From assembly GCF_014839805.1 (NCBI RefSeq), contig NC_051140.1, forward strand, positions 15,955,826-16,019,825: a stretch of DNA of 64,000 nucleotides. Direction: 5' to 3'. The stretch is from Manduca sexta. Lineage: Eukaryota; Arthropoda; Insecta; Lepidoptera; Sphingidae. Positions 14,546 through 27,800 of the stretch are shown here, in pieces (the stretch's first letter is position 1; each line of letters opens with the position of its first letter). The notes beneath the pieces are model-generated. The model was not told the origin of the DNA, did not search any database, and worked only from the letters and a program-made list of their open reading frames with translations. Both the position numbers and the translations under genes were made by a program.

Positions 14546-16305
14546 TTTAAATAAGTTATAAATATGAATTTCCTTAAAAAATAATTCACACACGATTTCT
14601 CCGCAATTCTAGGTCTGAAAATTAAATCTGGATCTGAATTGTAAAACCCGTGAGAGAGAAATAACAAGCCTTGTCGTTTTCCAGTCTTCTTGTTATAAAA
14701 ACGTACAAATTCACATAATTCAGCTTTAAGCACCTCAAATTTCTGTAACGCAACGCGCGTTGAAACCATAGGCCGATCAATGTGCAGTGTAGTTCAATTA
14801 ATATCCGTCAAAATGCGATTAAACTACACGACATACACGATCAAAGCGATAGTTGCAATCGAGAATGCCGCTGACGTCTGATAGATTACATCGAAGCATC
14901 TATATTTAGGTGGATCACAGGTTATTGATACCGAGGTGCTTTATTCAAGGGACGAATCAATCGAATGTTAGGTTATTAGTTTTCAGATACGTAGATTCAT
15001 GTTTATAGATATACGAAATAATTCACACATACTCTTCAACGTAAATATGTTCTTGTTATAATATAATAGTGACGAACATATTAGGTTATTCTAAGAATCG
15101 AAATCTATGAGATGATGACGTGAGTTTGTATTCATTGTTGTTTTTAGTTTCTTTTTTTAGACCTTACTTCACTAGATTGTGACCATTGACGTCGTATTAC
15201 GGATATTATTATAAAATTGCTTTAATTCACACTTTTCAGAAAAAAAATTGATAGAATACTATAAATTATACATAAATTCGTTATTTTAAAGGCTATGCTC
15301 CATGTTAATGCTTTGAGTTTTCGGCGACAAATGCAATTATCGACAAGATGTCATTAAAACGTCACGCGCACTCGACTCTCCCTAATGGAGCACCCTCGTT
15401 ATCAACTGCAAATTGAGTTTCGATTGGAGAATATCTATAATAATCCAAGTGAATATTATCTTTCATTAAAATTGTCGACATACAGACATTAGGATTTATG
15501 ACTTAGCTCTATTCTTGAACAAAATGTTCTAAAAACAAAAAACGAAATTTACAAATTGAACCCAGCCGATTAAATTCATGTTTTTGCCGGTTATATGTAG
15601 ATTTTGTAAGATAGATAAAATACGACACGGTGTTCTCATTCCCAGTTAGCGAGAAAGTATAATTTAATCAAATAACAGTGCGTGTCGTCAGGATGGACTC
15701 AAATCCTCGACAGACCTTCTAAATCCCACTAAGGCGATGCTACTTATTTAATTATACCACATAGGATTTAAATATTTTACTAACACCATTAAATTTGTCT
15801 AAATGGCTTACAAAATTACACGTCTTGTCATTTAAGTGAGTAGAGTGACAAAGTTATAAAAACGCAATAAACCAACGGCTTAAAAGCCTCACCGTACTAC
15901 AAAGTAATTTAAAACTTTATTCCATGAAGAATCATATATTTTTTTATTTTGTAATTTCATTAACACTTGGGCAAAGATACTTCATGTACTATATAACAAA
16001 ATATAGCACGAAAATTTTAAAACCGATTGCGTAGAGGACCTACTCAATTCCCGGCGGATTTCGGGATTTAACACACTACGACTAGTGTGTTGGTGCTTTT
16101 ATGTTGCACAACCGACATAGCATTATAGAATCCTTGAATTAAAGTGAGAGCTTATTTATCGACCATTAATGGAACATGGAAAAGCATTTCCTTGTAATAA
16201 ATGCAACATAGACACTACAGCGGTAATTTGTTACAATGAAACTTAAGCACCTATTTCTAAATGATAGCAGTTTATACTCAAACTTAACTGTTTATAAGTA
16301 GGTAC

Positions 16306-16348
16306 AATACACAAATTAGGTAGTACCTATTAAACTAATTTGTGTATT
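16306..16348. repeat. 14-bp inverted repeat hairpin
   Basis: AATACACAAATTAG (16306-16319) pairs perfectly with CTAATTTGTGTATT (16335-16348) around a 15-base loop. Confidence 0.75.
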
Positions 16349-16431
16349 TCAATATTAAGTCATGGTCGCAATGTCGACGATGAGTACAGGTTATCGATTA
16401 ATTTTCTGTGAAGCCCAATATTTGTTTTAAG

Positions 16432-16885
16432 CAGTATAGTACGTCATAGATTGGGTATTAAGACCAAATTTGCGCTCCAAAAGTTATTACCAATTGGTAA
16501 TAGTCGTTGCTTTATTTGAAATGTCCGCGTGACAAGATGTTACAGCGTCCTTAGATATTAATAAAATAATAACTTATTAACAGAAAATATGGTACCTAAT
16601 ATAAGCATAAAAAATGTGTAAATCACGATATCGAAAATGTATAAAGTATTATTTTTTCAAGATTCAAGATTCTTTATTTGTCAAACATGAGTATACACAC
16701 AAAACATGCAAGTTGTTCAGTATTTATTATTGTTTTGCTACTTCACGGTGGATTGAGTGAATATCGCATGAGCATAAAATTTTTGTATGACGATATCAAT
16801 TGTGATATCGTCATAAAAAAAAATTATGTCAATATTATACAATGTCCGCTCTATATAATCTTAAAACTCGTTGTTTTAAGGTTAA
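16432..16885 (+). repeat. Dispersed repeat family D, copy 1, with nested insertion
   Basis: Matches 35855-36190 over TGACAAGATG, ACAGCGTCCTTAGATATT, ACAGAAAATATG, GGTGGATTGAGTGAATATCG and CATGAGC. Relative to that copy it has about 65 extra bases around 16655-16720 (TTCAAGATTCAAGATTCTTT...), bordered by AGTATT on both sides. A 12-bp perfect hairpin, ATGACGATATCA, lies at 16787-16814. Confidence 0.7.
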
Positions 16886-19800
16886 CTGGCTTTTGTATGA
16901 TTTGTCTTGATTTCACGACATAAGTACTATAATGGCTAACTAAATACCCAACAGTAGGTAGATGATACGCAAATTGAAACAAATTTAAATGAATACTTTT
17001 ACGAATACTCGCTTTAATACACCATTAAATGAATAACATTCGTAAAAACAATTTTGATCCTTTTATCTTCCCTTTTACGACATCTACAATGTCTCGCTGT
17101 CTTTGCCCGCATTATCTTTGCCCAAACGAATGCTCAACTTGAGAACTTGTTATCGAATTTACACGCAATTTTGAGGTAAAATTACGAAACACGAAACAAT
17201 AGGTTAGCAACGAGAAAATGTAAGATAAATTCGAATTATAATCCACATTTATCTCTATCTAATGCCCTTAATTAAAACAAAGATGTTGGGTGTATGGTTT
17301 GTTTCTACGAATTTGTCAGGACATGTTATTTATATTTTTTAACTTGAACACTTTCCTACCTCGGCTTTTATTACCAAAGTACTTATATTTTGTGTAGCAT
17401 CTGAGAAAAAAATAAAATACATAGGATATGTTTCACAAATAAGTTCCATTAGGTATTATAATAAATATTTAAGGATGACCTAAGGTCAGTGCACTAAGTG
17501 CCCTCGCTTTTCAGAAAAATACTGATACAAAAGGTGCCCCTAAAAAGGATTTCGTTTCAATTTAAAAAAGAAATAAAAATACACGAGGGCCGAGCAATTC
17601 AGTAATTAACGCGTCCCAGTGGTCCTGGCACCATTAGTGTGATTACCTTTGCGCGGAACGCTAATATTTTATTAAAAGCCTCGCATGATCATACCGCCAA
17701 TGCATTGAGGGAATACGAATATATATTTTTAGTACCAATAATAATATATTTTCTTCGTCGGCTCTTGATATGAAACATCTTTTTACTACTTTTGAAATAT
17801 GGAGTAATATTTACGAACTCATTTAGAACCATTTCGTAAATTATGTTTTCTCGAAAATTACGTACAAAAAATATAGTCTCGGAAAATAACATATAATATT
17901 GTAACTAGTGATTCTTACTGATACTGATAGGTTTTGATCATTCTTTTTGTACTTAATGATCATATAATGAATACTTAGACCAGGAAATTTTCCCCGTTAT
18001 ACCTTCCACCACATATAAATATAAAGCTAAAAGCTAAAAGCGATAATACCGACATAAACTTAGGCAGGTAGCCCTAGATTCGCATAATCTCTCTTTGTGT
18101 CCTTCCATTGTAGTAAGACTGATTGAAAAGTTTGCGCGCGTCTGAACAGCGAACAGCATGCGCGATAAAAACAACAGCCGGAACGCTTTCTAGAATTTTT
18201 AGTTTTTCATTGGAAACATTAATAATAGTTAAAGAGCGTAAAGCAACTTCATGATTAAAACTAATATGTCAGTCCTTTCGATATTTAACACGTATATTAT
18301 TATAGGAATTAATTAGTATTCCGACAACCTGCGTATCTATAACGATGCCTTTAAATGACCCCTTGTCACTTATCTTTCCAAACACATTATTATAATTTCC
18401 AAAGTTACCATAATAAATGAAAAATAATAAGGTTTGTGGTTGAACGGGTGAATATTTATTATTTATAATAATTTACGTATATAACACCAAAACTTGAGAA
18501 ATTACCTACAGATACAACAATATAAGATTTGGAATCATAAATACCTACTTAGTAGTTTTGCGTCAGTTCGGTATTGTTCGGCGATTTTGTCGATTTGTAA
18601 ATTTTACGGAATATCACACCGTGTAAGCAGAATATAACCATTTCCAAGCTTCCACGCAAACTGTACATACGAATATAAAGCCGCGATTTCCTGAGAAGTC
18701 AATAGATACTTTCAGTATTTTCCGTTTCTCAAAGAAGACATGTCTATTTGTTTAAAGCTTCTCCTGGGACTCTGAGCCACTTGACAACTTGACCCAAAGC
18801 CGTTTCTCATCGTGGAACTTGCACTCTGCAAACTTTGTAACCTACTTTACATTACAAATACGATTCCAAATTCCAACCGTTACGTTTGCAAATTTAATCG
18901 AACTACTTACTTAGTATGAAGTAACCTATTTAGGTATTTTGATAATACGAGCACCATAGGTAATATGTCTTCTTCCACATGACCATATCTTATCCTTTTT
19001 CACTGTAAAATCGTCACAACATTTTATTTATTTTTGGATTTACTTTTACTACCGGCAGACTGCCTGGATCTTATCTCGGGCAAGTTCATTGAAATCATTT
19101 CTGATTTACATATTTTTTACTTTCTTTACCTATCACGAACTAATAGTGTTACCCAAGTTACACACTAATAGTGGACAATTAATATTTCCAACTCCTCCCT
19201 ATCTTTCTATTTGATTAATTTCGTTGCGGGATAATGACATATTAGTTTATCCTGAGACTCGCCGAGCTTCACTGCTCGGTGTCATAAAATGCGTGCCACT
19301 GCTGATCCTGGCTTACAGGAGTTGTAGTGGTGGGTGTGAGGGCGGGAAAGTCTCGTTAATAGTGATTAGGTAGCAAAAGGAAAAAAAACAACTTAAAGTA
19401 TAATGACCACACATCAATACTTACATTTCTTTATAGTGTCAAACTTTGATAACGATCAGAGCGTCGTTTATGTTTCTTTATTATAGTAATTTATTTCTTA
19501 CGTGTTATATTTTTGTTTCGGGTTTGAAGAATGACTGCATATAACTTAAATTAAAACAGATTATGCATATTCCTAAAAATTTATTTATCTCTCTGATGAG
19601 ATTCACGTCAAGCAGGCAGCCGGCTGTAGTGAACGTCAGGAAGTTCTTCCGATATGCATAAAACGTATTTTGTGCAATTTCGACATTGACATAAAGGTTT
19701 ATGGTTAATATTTTTTAAAGCATACCAACTCATTCGCATCACTTTTGTCTTCTGTAAGACAGTGTTCTTAATACCTTGATATAAAATCTATTCTAATAAG

Positions 19801-20239
19801 CCATGGCCTCATGACAGAGCTGAAGTTATCTAAGTTAATACCTACTAATAACTTAGCAATCAAGACTTCATGTTGCCAATGCCTATCTACCATAACGTAG
19901 ACGAGTTCAAACCTATGCATTTTGAACAGTCGCTTCTCGGGGCGGATTAATGGAAGTTGAATAATGAAATGGATTGCAAATTCGACGAGGCAAACGAGTC
20001 GTGCTTGCATTTTCAAAACATGGCTCATGGCTGCGGTTAAAGCATTAGGTGTTCGTGTCACAGAATACGTTACTATTTAAATGATCAAACTATTGATATT
20101 TCATTTTTTCTTTTACTAAATTAAAAATTATGGTGATTAAATCAAAGACGCCTACTTGAACAGTTCATACTAAACTGCATGGCCAACCTGAAGTATTTCA
20201 CTCCATAATTTTGGTACGATAGGTACCTATAATCGCTAA

Positions 20240-20380
20240 TGTATGTCTGATACGGCGATAGGCTCGCCCTCTATCACATCATGGCACGGAATACACATGG
20301 CGGAAATTGGAGCACCAGATACGCCCCTACACACCCCTTCGGGGATAAAAAGCGTGAGTGTGTGTGTGTGTGTGTATACA
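20240..20380 (+). repeat. SINE body with TG microsatellite
   Basis: GTCTGATACGGCGATAGGCT, CGCCCTCTATCACATCATGG, ACACCCCTTCGGGGATAAAA, then a (GT)n run at about 20353-20374, the usual tail of this family. Confidence 0.75.
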
Positions 20381-21197
20381 AGGATGAATTAAGTTTTGTA
20401 ACTATCTGTTACTATAGCCCTTGGGCCATCGCATGACATTTCACCTAACAATAGCAATACTTAATAACAAACTTGGAACTTATCATTACGCGAGCCAAAC
20501 GCAAGCCGAAAATAAAAGTTGTACCATTAATCTTCTAAGGAGGGGAACCGAGCAACTTTTAAACAGGCCAATGTAATTACATGCCACGGTTCTTACATCG
20601 AAACTTCGAGCAGCGATGTAAAACAACTTTGTGAATGAGTCGACGAAACTTAATTTTAACATGTATGAACACTGATACGAATACTTTATAATGACCTGAA
20701 CGCCTACGGCTGGTTTTGAAATTAATTTTGTACAGTTTGGCGACGTGTATGGTGCAAAATAAATGTGGTGTACCTACTCAGTATACATATCACCTTTTAT
20801 ATTCCTCCATTGCCAGTAACAAAGGTGGTGATTATAACAAAATTAACAGTATAAAATTTTACGTCAGTAAAAATATATTTTACTCAGAAACAAAAAGCGC
20901 ATATATAACATCCATCTCTGCGCTTAATTCGCATATTGTTTATAGGATTTCTCATAGTATTATTATAATAGTGATTTTCTATATATTTTTTATAGCCAAA
21001 GAAAGATTTTTATGAAAATTAAAATGATTTCTTTGCTATACACAAATTCAATATATTTTAATATTCTCCTTCACAATTTTCAAAACATGTTCTGAGATTT
21101 GTATAGAAGCATTTTCATTTCAGTTCGCAATTTCGAAGGACATTATTTTAGTTATGTTCAGTTACGTCAATCTTTCATTTCTCAATATAATAATATT

Positions 21198-21330
21198 GCC
21201 TCGGTGGCAGTTGTATTACGGTACAACTGTATTGCTGAGGTCTCGGATTCGATCCGGGGTCGAGCAAACTGACATTAGCTTTTTTTAATCAGTATCAATC
21301 CGGAGTCTGAAATTTATGTACATAATATGG
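21198..21330 (+). repeat. tRNA-derived SINE head
   Basis: TTGCCTCGGTGGCAGTTGTA, TACAACTGTATTGCTGAGGT, B-box-like CGGATTCGATCCGGGGTCGA, then AATCAGTATCAATCCGGAGT. Breaks off after the 'CCGGAGTCTG' word. Confidence 0.75.
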
Positions 21331-21689
21331 GTGTACATAAAATTTATGTACTATAAAATGTGGGTACATAATATTTTTAATTTGATACTCTTACCAAAAT
21401 TCCAATTCTCCATAACATCAGAGGAGTTAAAAACCAGCCAGGCATTCTCAACAACAAAATTAATTTCAATAATAAACTAGAATTTTAGAGGAAGTAAATC
21501 AAAACATATATTCAATATGAAAAAAAATAATTTATTAATTAAGGTATAAAAAAATATTAATTACAATAAAAAGGATAACTTAAAAAAATAACTATACATA
21601 TCACCCTCTTGAATACAAACTGATAAGGTACTTAAGTGTTCAAAAGTTCAGGTTAGATATACACCACAGATATCGTCGGCTCACTATTA

Positions 21690-21985
21690 CAAGGTCCTAT
21701 TAACATAAGATCATTTGATGTGTAAATTGAATTACATATATAACATGATTTTAAGCCTTTTTCAGTGAAAATTTTCCAATAATCCCGAAAGATAAAGGAG
21801 GAAAAGTTCATCATTGTATTTACTAATTATTACCAATATAAAAAAAAAAAATATTATTTTTGCAATATAAGTAAAAATGAACATAGTACTTTGTAATAGT
21901 GAACCAACGATGCCAATATTACACATGTGCTGACCATTGAGTATTATTAAACAATGTGTAATCATACGGTACACACATTCTGATA
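21690..21985 (+). repeat. Dispersed repeat family E, copy 1
   Basis: AAATTGAATTACATATATAA, TTTTAAGCC, CAGTGAAAATTTTCCAATAA, TTTGCAATATAAGTAAAAAT and GAACATAGTACTTTGTAATA align in order with 32995-33215. No coding content. Confidence 0.65.
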
Positions 21986-23305
21986 TAACATAAGGCTCGT
22001 ACGTTTTAATTAAATAGAATATGGCAAACCGGTAAGCCAACTTACAATCTTATAATTCCACTCTATATAAATTTTGAAATTAATGTCATCAGTTTAATTG
22101 CAAAATTTGCAGTTTTGCGATTGTTACCCGTTCAGATAGCTGATCACTACATAAACTGCAAGAAAACCTGCCTGTTTTAGATGCCAATGTAGTTGAATTT
22201 GAAGATAACGAATGCATTGATCTGATAGCCATCTAGACGGACAATACATTATCTAGGTAATGTATAATGCATCCAATTTAACTAGACCGATCTGAAGTTA
22301 GTAAGTTCAATCGTCTCTAACTCTTACGAACTCCCAATTCGCATTGATTTTATAAAGTAATGGACAACTTGCATTTTTCTTTCATTTACTACGTCACTCG
22401 TTCCTAACTTCAGACTAGGTTTAAATAAATTGCGCAACTGTGACTACATTCAATTCAATCGTATTATTAACGATCAGTTTAGAAATAAGATGACATTTTT
22501 GTTTGAAAACAATGCATTGACTACGATTTAGAAGCTTTCTAAGAACGACATCACGTTATATCAATAATTGTATAATTTAACAGTCTTTATTAGATTCAAA
22601 ATATATGTCCGCATAGTTCTTAAGTCATGTTTATTACAAAATTCAGTAATATTGTTCTCAGATAGCTTCAAAATTACATGGTTTACTTCTTTCAAATCCC
22701 CATAAAACATAAAGAAATAATATGTAACTTGTACGTACAGCTTTTAAGCCTTACATATAAATATATTTTTTGTTTATCGATATCACAATACATACATAGG
22801 CCTTCACAAAACCTCGACCAATCATATCACATGCGACATGAATCTATCACATCTCTCACACAATTAAAGCATCAGTTTCTTTGAAACATTCACTTTTCTC
22901 CAACAAGCAAAGAACCCATTGCTCATTTTTTTAGTTACTCACTTGATTATGTTTGAGTATATTTATTCCCAATATTGCAAATTGATATTTTATATCGTTT
23001 ATAATTTATTATAATCATTGACAGAAATAAATTAATCATAATAATATTTATAAATTATGTTCTCGTGTTATTAATTCAAAATCCGATCAAGTGAGCACAA
23101 TGTTATACAATTTTCAACAAAATTTATAATTTAACAAATACATTTTTGGTTTGGTTTAATACATTAATGGAGCTTGAGACGTATTGTTGAGCGACGATAG
23201 CAATTTTATGTAACTCTTATCAAATTATCTTTGCTTTATGCATATTCATAATGCAATTAATTGTTTTGCATGCTATAACAAAATATGACAAAATGTTTTG
23301 AAAGT

Positions 23306-23478
23306 GAAGGCTATACACGATGAGACGGTCGCATGGGCAGTCCTATGGAACAGAACAAAGTAGACAGTTTACGGGTCCGCTATGTTCGAAAACGTTTCAC
23401 ATTGGCAATTGCCACACAAAATCGAATGTTTCTTATTGATAAGCCAGTCCGTGAGACCGTCGCATCATGTATGCTTCT
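23306..23478. mobile_element. MITE with about 27-bp terminal inverted repeats
   Basis: Left end GAAGGCTATACACGATGAGACGGTCGCA and right end (inverted) GAAGCATACATGATGCGACGGTCTCA pair with a few mismatches. About 173 bp, no coding frame. Lies 1.2 kb beyond the FNIP stop. Confidence 0.65.
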
Positions 23479-23844
23479 GTAATAAATTAGCCCGACTATT
23501 AAACCGCACCTTTAAAATCACGAAATTACACGAAAGTCGATGTTACAGTTAGTTTGTCACTTTTCAAATGTTGTGGATTATGAAGTCAATTTAACGGCTT
23601 TTTGCACTTGCGTCATAGTAATTCTAAAGGTGCGAAATATACATCATGGACTTTAATCAATATGACAATAACACGTTTATAATTACCACCAACACGTCAC
23701 AACTACGCGTGTAGTTCAAACTCCAATAATAATTTGTAAAATGTGTCAGATGTCAAAAAGCGTTTCACCTATCCATATGGCGTTCTAACTTCCAAGCATC
23801 CACAACCGGAGCCAAGCAATGTCCCCGCCCCACTACACACGTAA

Positions 23845-23890
23845 TGACGTCATAATACTACGCACGAGTGACGTCACAAGGTATATAATT
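23845..23890 (+). promoter_or_regulatory. CRE-CRE-TATA block
   Basis: Two perfect TGACGTCA sites (23845-23852 and 23869-23876) 24 bases apart are followed 6 bases later by TATATAATT (23883-23891). Family knowledge: TGACGTCA is the CREB/ATF-type bZIP site, and this layout is typical of a cAMP- or stress-responsive core promoter pointing right. Transcription from here would run antisense into the FNIP 3' end. No start codon with a long frame follows, so the product, if any, is unknown. Confidence 0.5.
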
Positions 23891-24259
23891 CGATACATAT
23901 TTGGAAGTGAAGTAACGTACAAGTTCCCACCCATTTGTTCAGACTAGTATCAAACATTGCCAACTTAGCTGCTTACGAGTTGCCAGAAATAAAGCTGAGT
24001 ACGATAGTTAAAATATTAAAAGGGAAAGAGTAAAGTATGCCTGACTAACGACTATTCCTATGCCATATTTTTGTTGGGAAACGCGTACTACCATAAGCGC
24101 ATACAATAGAAGTCATTGTACATTACATACAATACAATTATTATGCTCATTAAATTATAAGTTTAAAGGATACTAATATTATGTTGTTATTCCTACAAAA
24201 AAAAACTCAGGAATGTATCACGAGGCGTACTTTACGACACTTTCTACTTATCCCCTCTA

Positions 24260-24412
24260 ATCTAAGTGTAAACAAAGTCGTTTGTGTATTCTTAGCTTTC
24301 TAAACTACTTGATGGATTTTGATGCTGTTTTGAGCATCGTTTAGAACATTTCATAGACTTGCACACAATGCGAATTGTTTAAGCCAAGCCGGGGCGGAAC
24401 GCTAGTATCTTA
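24260..24412 (-). repeat. Dispersed repeat fragment, minus orientation
   Basis: Ends AAGCCGGGGCGGAACGCTAGTA, the reverse of the 'TACTAGCGTTCCGCCCCGGC' head of an RTE-like interspersed repeat. ATGGATTTTGATGCTGTTTT is the matching body. May provide 3' UTR sequence for FNIP. Confidence 0.6.
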
Positions 24413-24685
24413 GATTTAAACCTAACATTCAATTGAGTAAAGCTTTACTGCTAATTGGTACCACGATAGATCTAAAAAATGTAATTTTAGAGTTGTATCT
24501 TGGTTTAGCATTATTCTATTTATAAATAGATCTGTTTTAGTCTCACAAAAACGCACATGGAGTCTGCATATATGCATGTAAGTTACAGTGGCTGCTATAT
24601 TTAGCCACCACCAACACGCTTTGTACTATGGAACATTATAGTTCAAGTAAAAAGCAACCATGGTACCAACTCACACGCTACCAGA

Positions 24686-24892
24686 CTACATATAGCTAAT
24701 ACCATATCGCGTCGCCACCTGAGGTGTGTGGGTAGTCGCCACGGCCAACAGCAGCGGAACATCGTTCACGTCCACGTTGAGAGACTTCGTCAACGTCGCG
24801 ATGTCGCAGAAGTCGGTTGACATCAACATGTCCGCTAGTGTTTTCGACAGCACGCAGAATTCACGAAGCTTCCCTTCCAAGAATGATAGACA
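24686..24892 (-). CDS. FNIP: FNIP last coding exon
   Basis: Acceptor CCATTGTTCCAG. Reads CLSFLEGKLREFCVLSKTLA, then DVNDVPLLLAVATTHTPQVA and RYGISYM, then TAG at 24686-24688. The family ends '[24 protein letters not shown]', so this is the natural C-terminus with a few extra residues. The open frame continues upstream of the acceptor only by chance, through a SINE. Confidence 0.95.
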   Translation of the reverse strand, partial: CLSFLEGKLREFCVLSKTLADMLMSTDFCDIATLTKSLNVDVNDVPLLLAVATTHTPQVATRYGISYM

Positions 24893-27800
24893 CTGGAACA
24901 ATGGAAAGGTGAAATTACAATATGTTATTACTTGTAACGTTGCGTCGTTATGGACTGCCTCTGTGGACACCGTTCTGAAGTCCCGGGTTCCAATCCTGAG
25001 CGGGGTAGTGACATCGGTTTTCTGCTCAGGATCAGCCCTAAGTCTAGAATATGTGCCCGATGTGGCGATAGGCTCGCCTCCTACCACATCATGGGACGGA
25101 ACACAATGCATTAGTTGCACATCTGTATATATCTTTGAGCGTGAAGGCTTGAAGTGTGGTTGCCTATTTGTCATATTGTTAATATACCGTATGTAAGAGA
25201 AACATATGTGAAAACAAAACAGGTTATAGTGCTGTTTTATAACCCAAAGACATTAAGTTAAAGTTATATATCTATACACAAAGGCGTATTAAATACAAAA
25301 ATAATTAGTATATTTATATATTCGATAGCGATTCTTGAACTCATTGTAAACATTGTGGTAGATTTACTCCTATGGAAACTTTAAATAGTCAAAAATAATT
25401 ATTCAAAACATACCTGATGAGCGGGCACTTTCGCCTTCCACATGAGCGGTAACGCGTCGAGCATTGAACCCACTAACGACGACATGCCACCCGACCCACA
25501 CTCCCGTCCGACCACTCGCACCTCCCTGAAAAACATCCCGAAGGGGTGAGTAAATTTGTAAAAATACATAATGTGCCAATTGATTATTTCAGTCCCCTAT
25601 CTATATAAATAAAAATCAGTTGCCACATGTATGTAAAAGCATCAGTCAGGAACGATTCGACCGACTAGACCTATTCCTGTTTTTGTTGCATTATGAGGAC
25701 AAGGTTTGTATCAAAGATACATTTTGAAAAAGAAACAGAAAAAAACGGGAACTGTTGGCTATTTGATATTTTTGTATGAAAATATTTTTTGTACATGTCA
25801 TACAAATCATCTAACCGATTACAATAATATTTTTTACGACAGTTTGAATTGCAACTAATTAAACTCTACTATGATACAAACATAAGATAATTTTGGACCA
25901 AATAAGTGACGCTGTTATCGAAACCTAAAAGATGAAAGGTATTTTACATAAAATGCGGTTTATGGTAGGACAAGGTCTGCCAGGCCCACTAGTAATAAAT
26001 ATTAATAATGGATCTCTGTATTATATGCTCACTGCTGAGCACGCTCCTCTACTAAGAAGATAAGGTTTTTAGTCCCACAAAAAACAGTTTTTATACCCTG
26101 ATCAGAAAAATAAAAACCCTGCTTTAAGGCCGCCACTTTCACTTTTTGGTTTAAAAGTTAACGTTGTCATTACAAGACATTAATTCGATATTTTATCACA
26201 ATATAGCCAGGTATTTAAGTTTCCTGAACATAGTATAAAAATACTCATTGACTGGGACTATAGTATATGAATAATTTCTAGATTATTTGTAAGTAGCTTT
26301 TGCACGCGGCTTCGCCCGTGTGCAGTTTTTCGGGATAAATGTCCCGCTATCTATAAATTTTCCCGGGATAGAAAGTCTATAACCTTCCCAAGGTCTTAAA
26401 CTATCTCCATACCAAATTTCATAAAAATTCGTTCAATAGATTTTGAGAAAATAGATAACATACAAACAGAAAAGGGGACTTTATCTTATAACTAGCTTTT
26501 GCCCGCGGCTCCGCCCGCGTTATAAAGTTTTTCAGGCTAAAGTTTTCCGTTATAAAAGTAGTAGTTTCCCGGGAGCCTATGTTCTTCCCAGGGTCTCAAA
26601 CTGTCTCCATACCAAATTTCATCTTAATACGTTGGGTAGTTTTTGAGTTTAACACGTTCAGGCAGACAGATGCAGCGGGGGACTTTTGTTTTATAATATA
26701 TTTTTTAGAACTTTTTAAGTGGAACAATCCCGTCATACATCATTGTTGCATAACTTTAACCGTTTAAGCAGCGCAGGCAACGGAAGCTCTCAAAACTAAT
26801 AATTTTCCCCGTTTTTGCAACATGTTTCATTACTGCTCCGCTCCATATTGGTCATAGCGTGATGATATATAACTTTGAGCACTCCACAAACAAAGGACTA
26901 TTCAACACAAAAAGAATTTTTCAGTTCGAATCGGTAGTTCCTGAGATTAGCCATTACTGCTCCGCTCCTATTGGGTATAGCGTGATGATATATAGCCTAT
27001 AGCACTCCACAAACAAAGGGCTATCCAACGCAAAAATATTTTTTCAGTTTGGACAGGTAGTTCTTGAGATTAGCTATTACTGCTCCGCTCCTATGGGGTA
27101 TAGCGTGATGATATATAGCCTATAGCATTCCACGAACTAAGTACTATCCAACGCAAAAAGAATTTTTCAGTTTGGACCGGTAGTTCCTGAGATCAGCCAT
27201 TACTGCTCCGCTCCTATTGGGTATAGCGTGATGATATATAGCCTATAGCACTCTACGAATAAAGGGCTATCCAATGCAAAAAGAATTTTTCGGATTGGAC
27301 CGGTAGTTCCTGAGATTAGCGCGTTCAAACAAACAAACAAACAAACTCTTCAGCTTTATATAATAGTATAGATATGTATAGATAAAAAGTATTTTACTGA
27401 TCCTACATCCGAATAAAAGCGGAAATATAAAGAAAGCTTACCAATTATTTGTATCGGCTACGATGGCGACCGCCTGCAGCGGCGATTCTAACGTTTTGTT
27501 TAGAAAGGATGTGAGATCCAAGTCCCGCCTCAGTTCCATCTCCCACAACTTCGGGTTTGCGATTGTTCCTGTAATAACAATAATATCGATTATAATCTAT
27601 TTAAATCCTTACAAAATTAGACAAATGTAATAAATATCGAATATTAATTATTACTAATGTCTACGAAAATGTTAGACATCGACATAAAACTAGTTTTCGG
27701 ATTTTATCGCGATTTTTACATTTTTATTTTCTCCCCACGTATCGAAAACTGCAGCGTTCATGGTCGCAAATAGACGAGATATTAATCAGCTGAAAAATAA

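Larger units (their letters stand above)
9246..19800. other. No gene recognised; scattered repeats
   Basis: I find no exon-like block. The frames near 9693, 11909, 12682, 14461, 16678 and 17689 are either repeat-derived or featureless. A GC-richer stretch at 11030-11200 includes GCAGTATAAATCACC, a weak TATA-like context without a following open frame. Confidence 0.6.
25526..27441 (-). other. FNIP intron 11
   Basis: Almost wholly repeats: 25598-25995, 26285-26492 and 26493-27375, the last with an internal minisatellite. Confidence 0.8.

Noticed and set aside
14461..14769. 102-codon minus frame
   Set aside because: Its C-terminal end is a dispersed repeat copy (14358-14545).
19768..20061. 97-codon minus frame
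   Set aside because: No recognisable domain. The composition is not clearly protein-like and there are no splice or promoter signals.
24726..25196. 156-codon plus-strand frame and its 162-codon minus partner
   Set aside because: Plus frame is antisense to the last FNIP exon joined to a SINE. The minus frame is real only from 24892 down.
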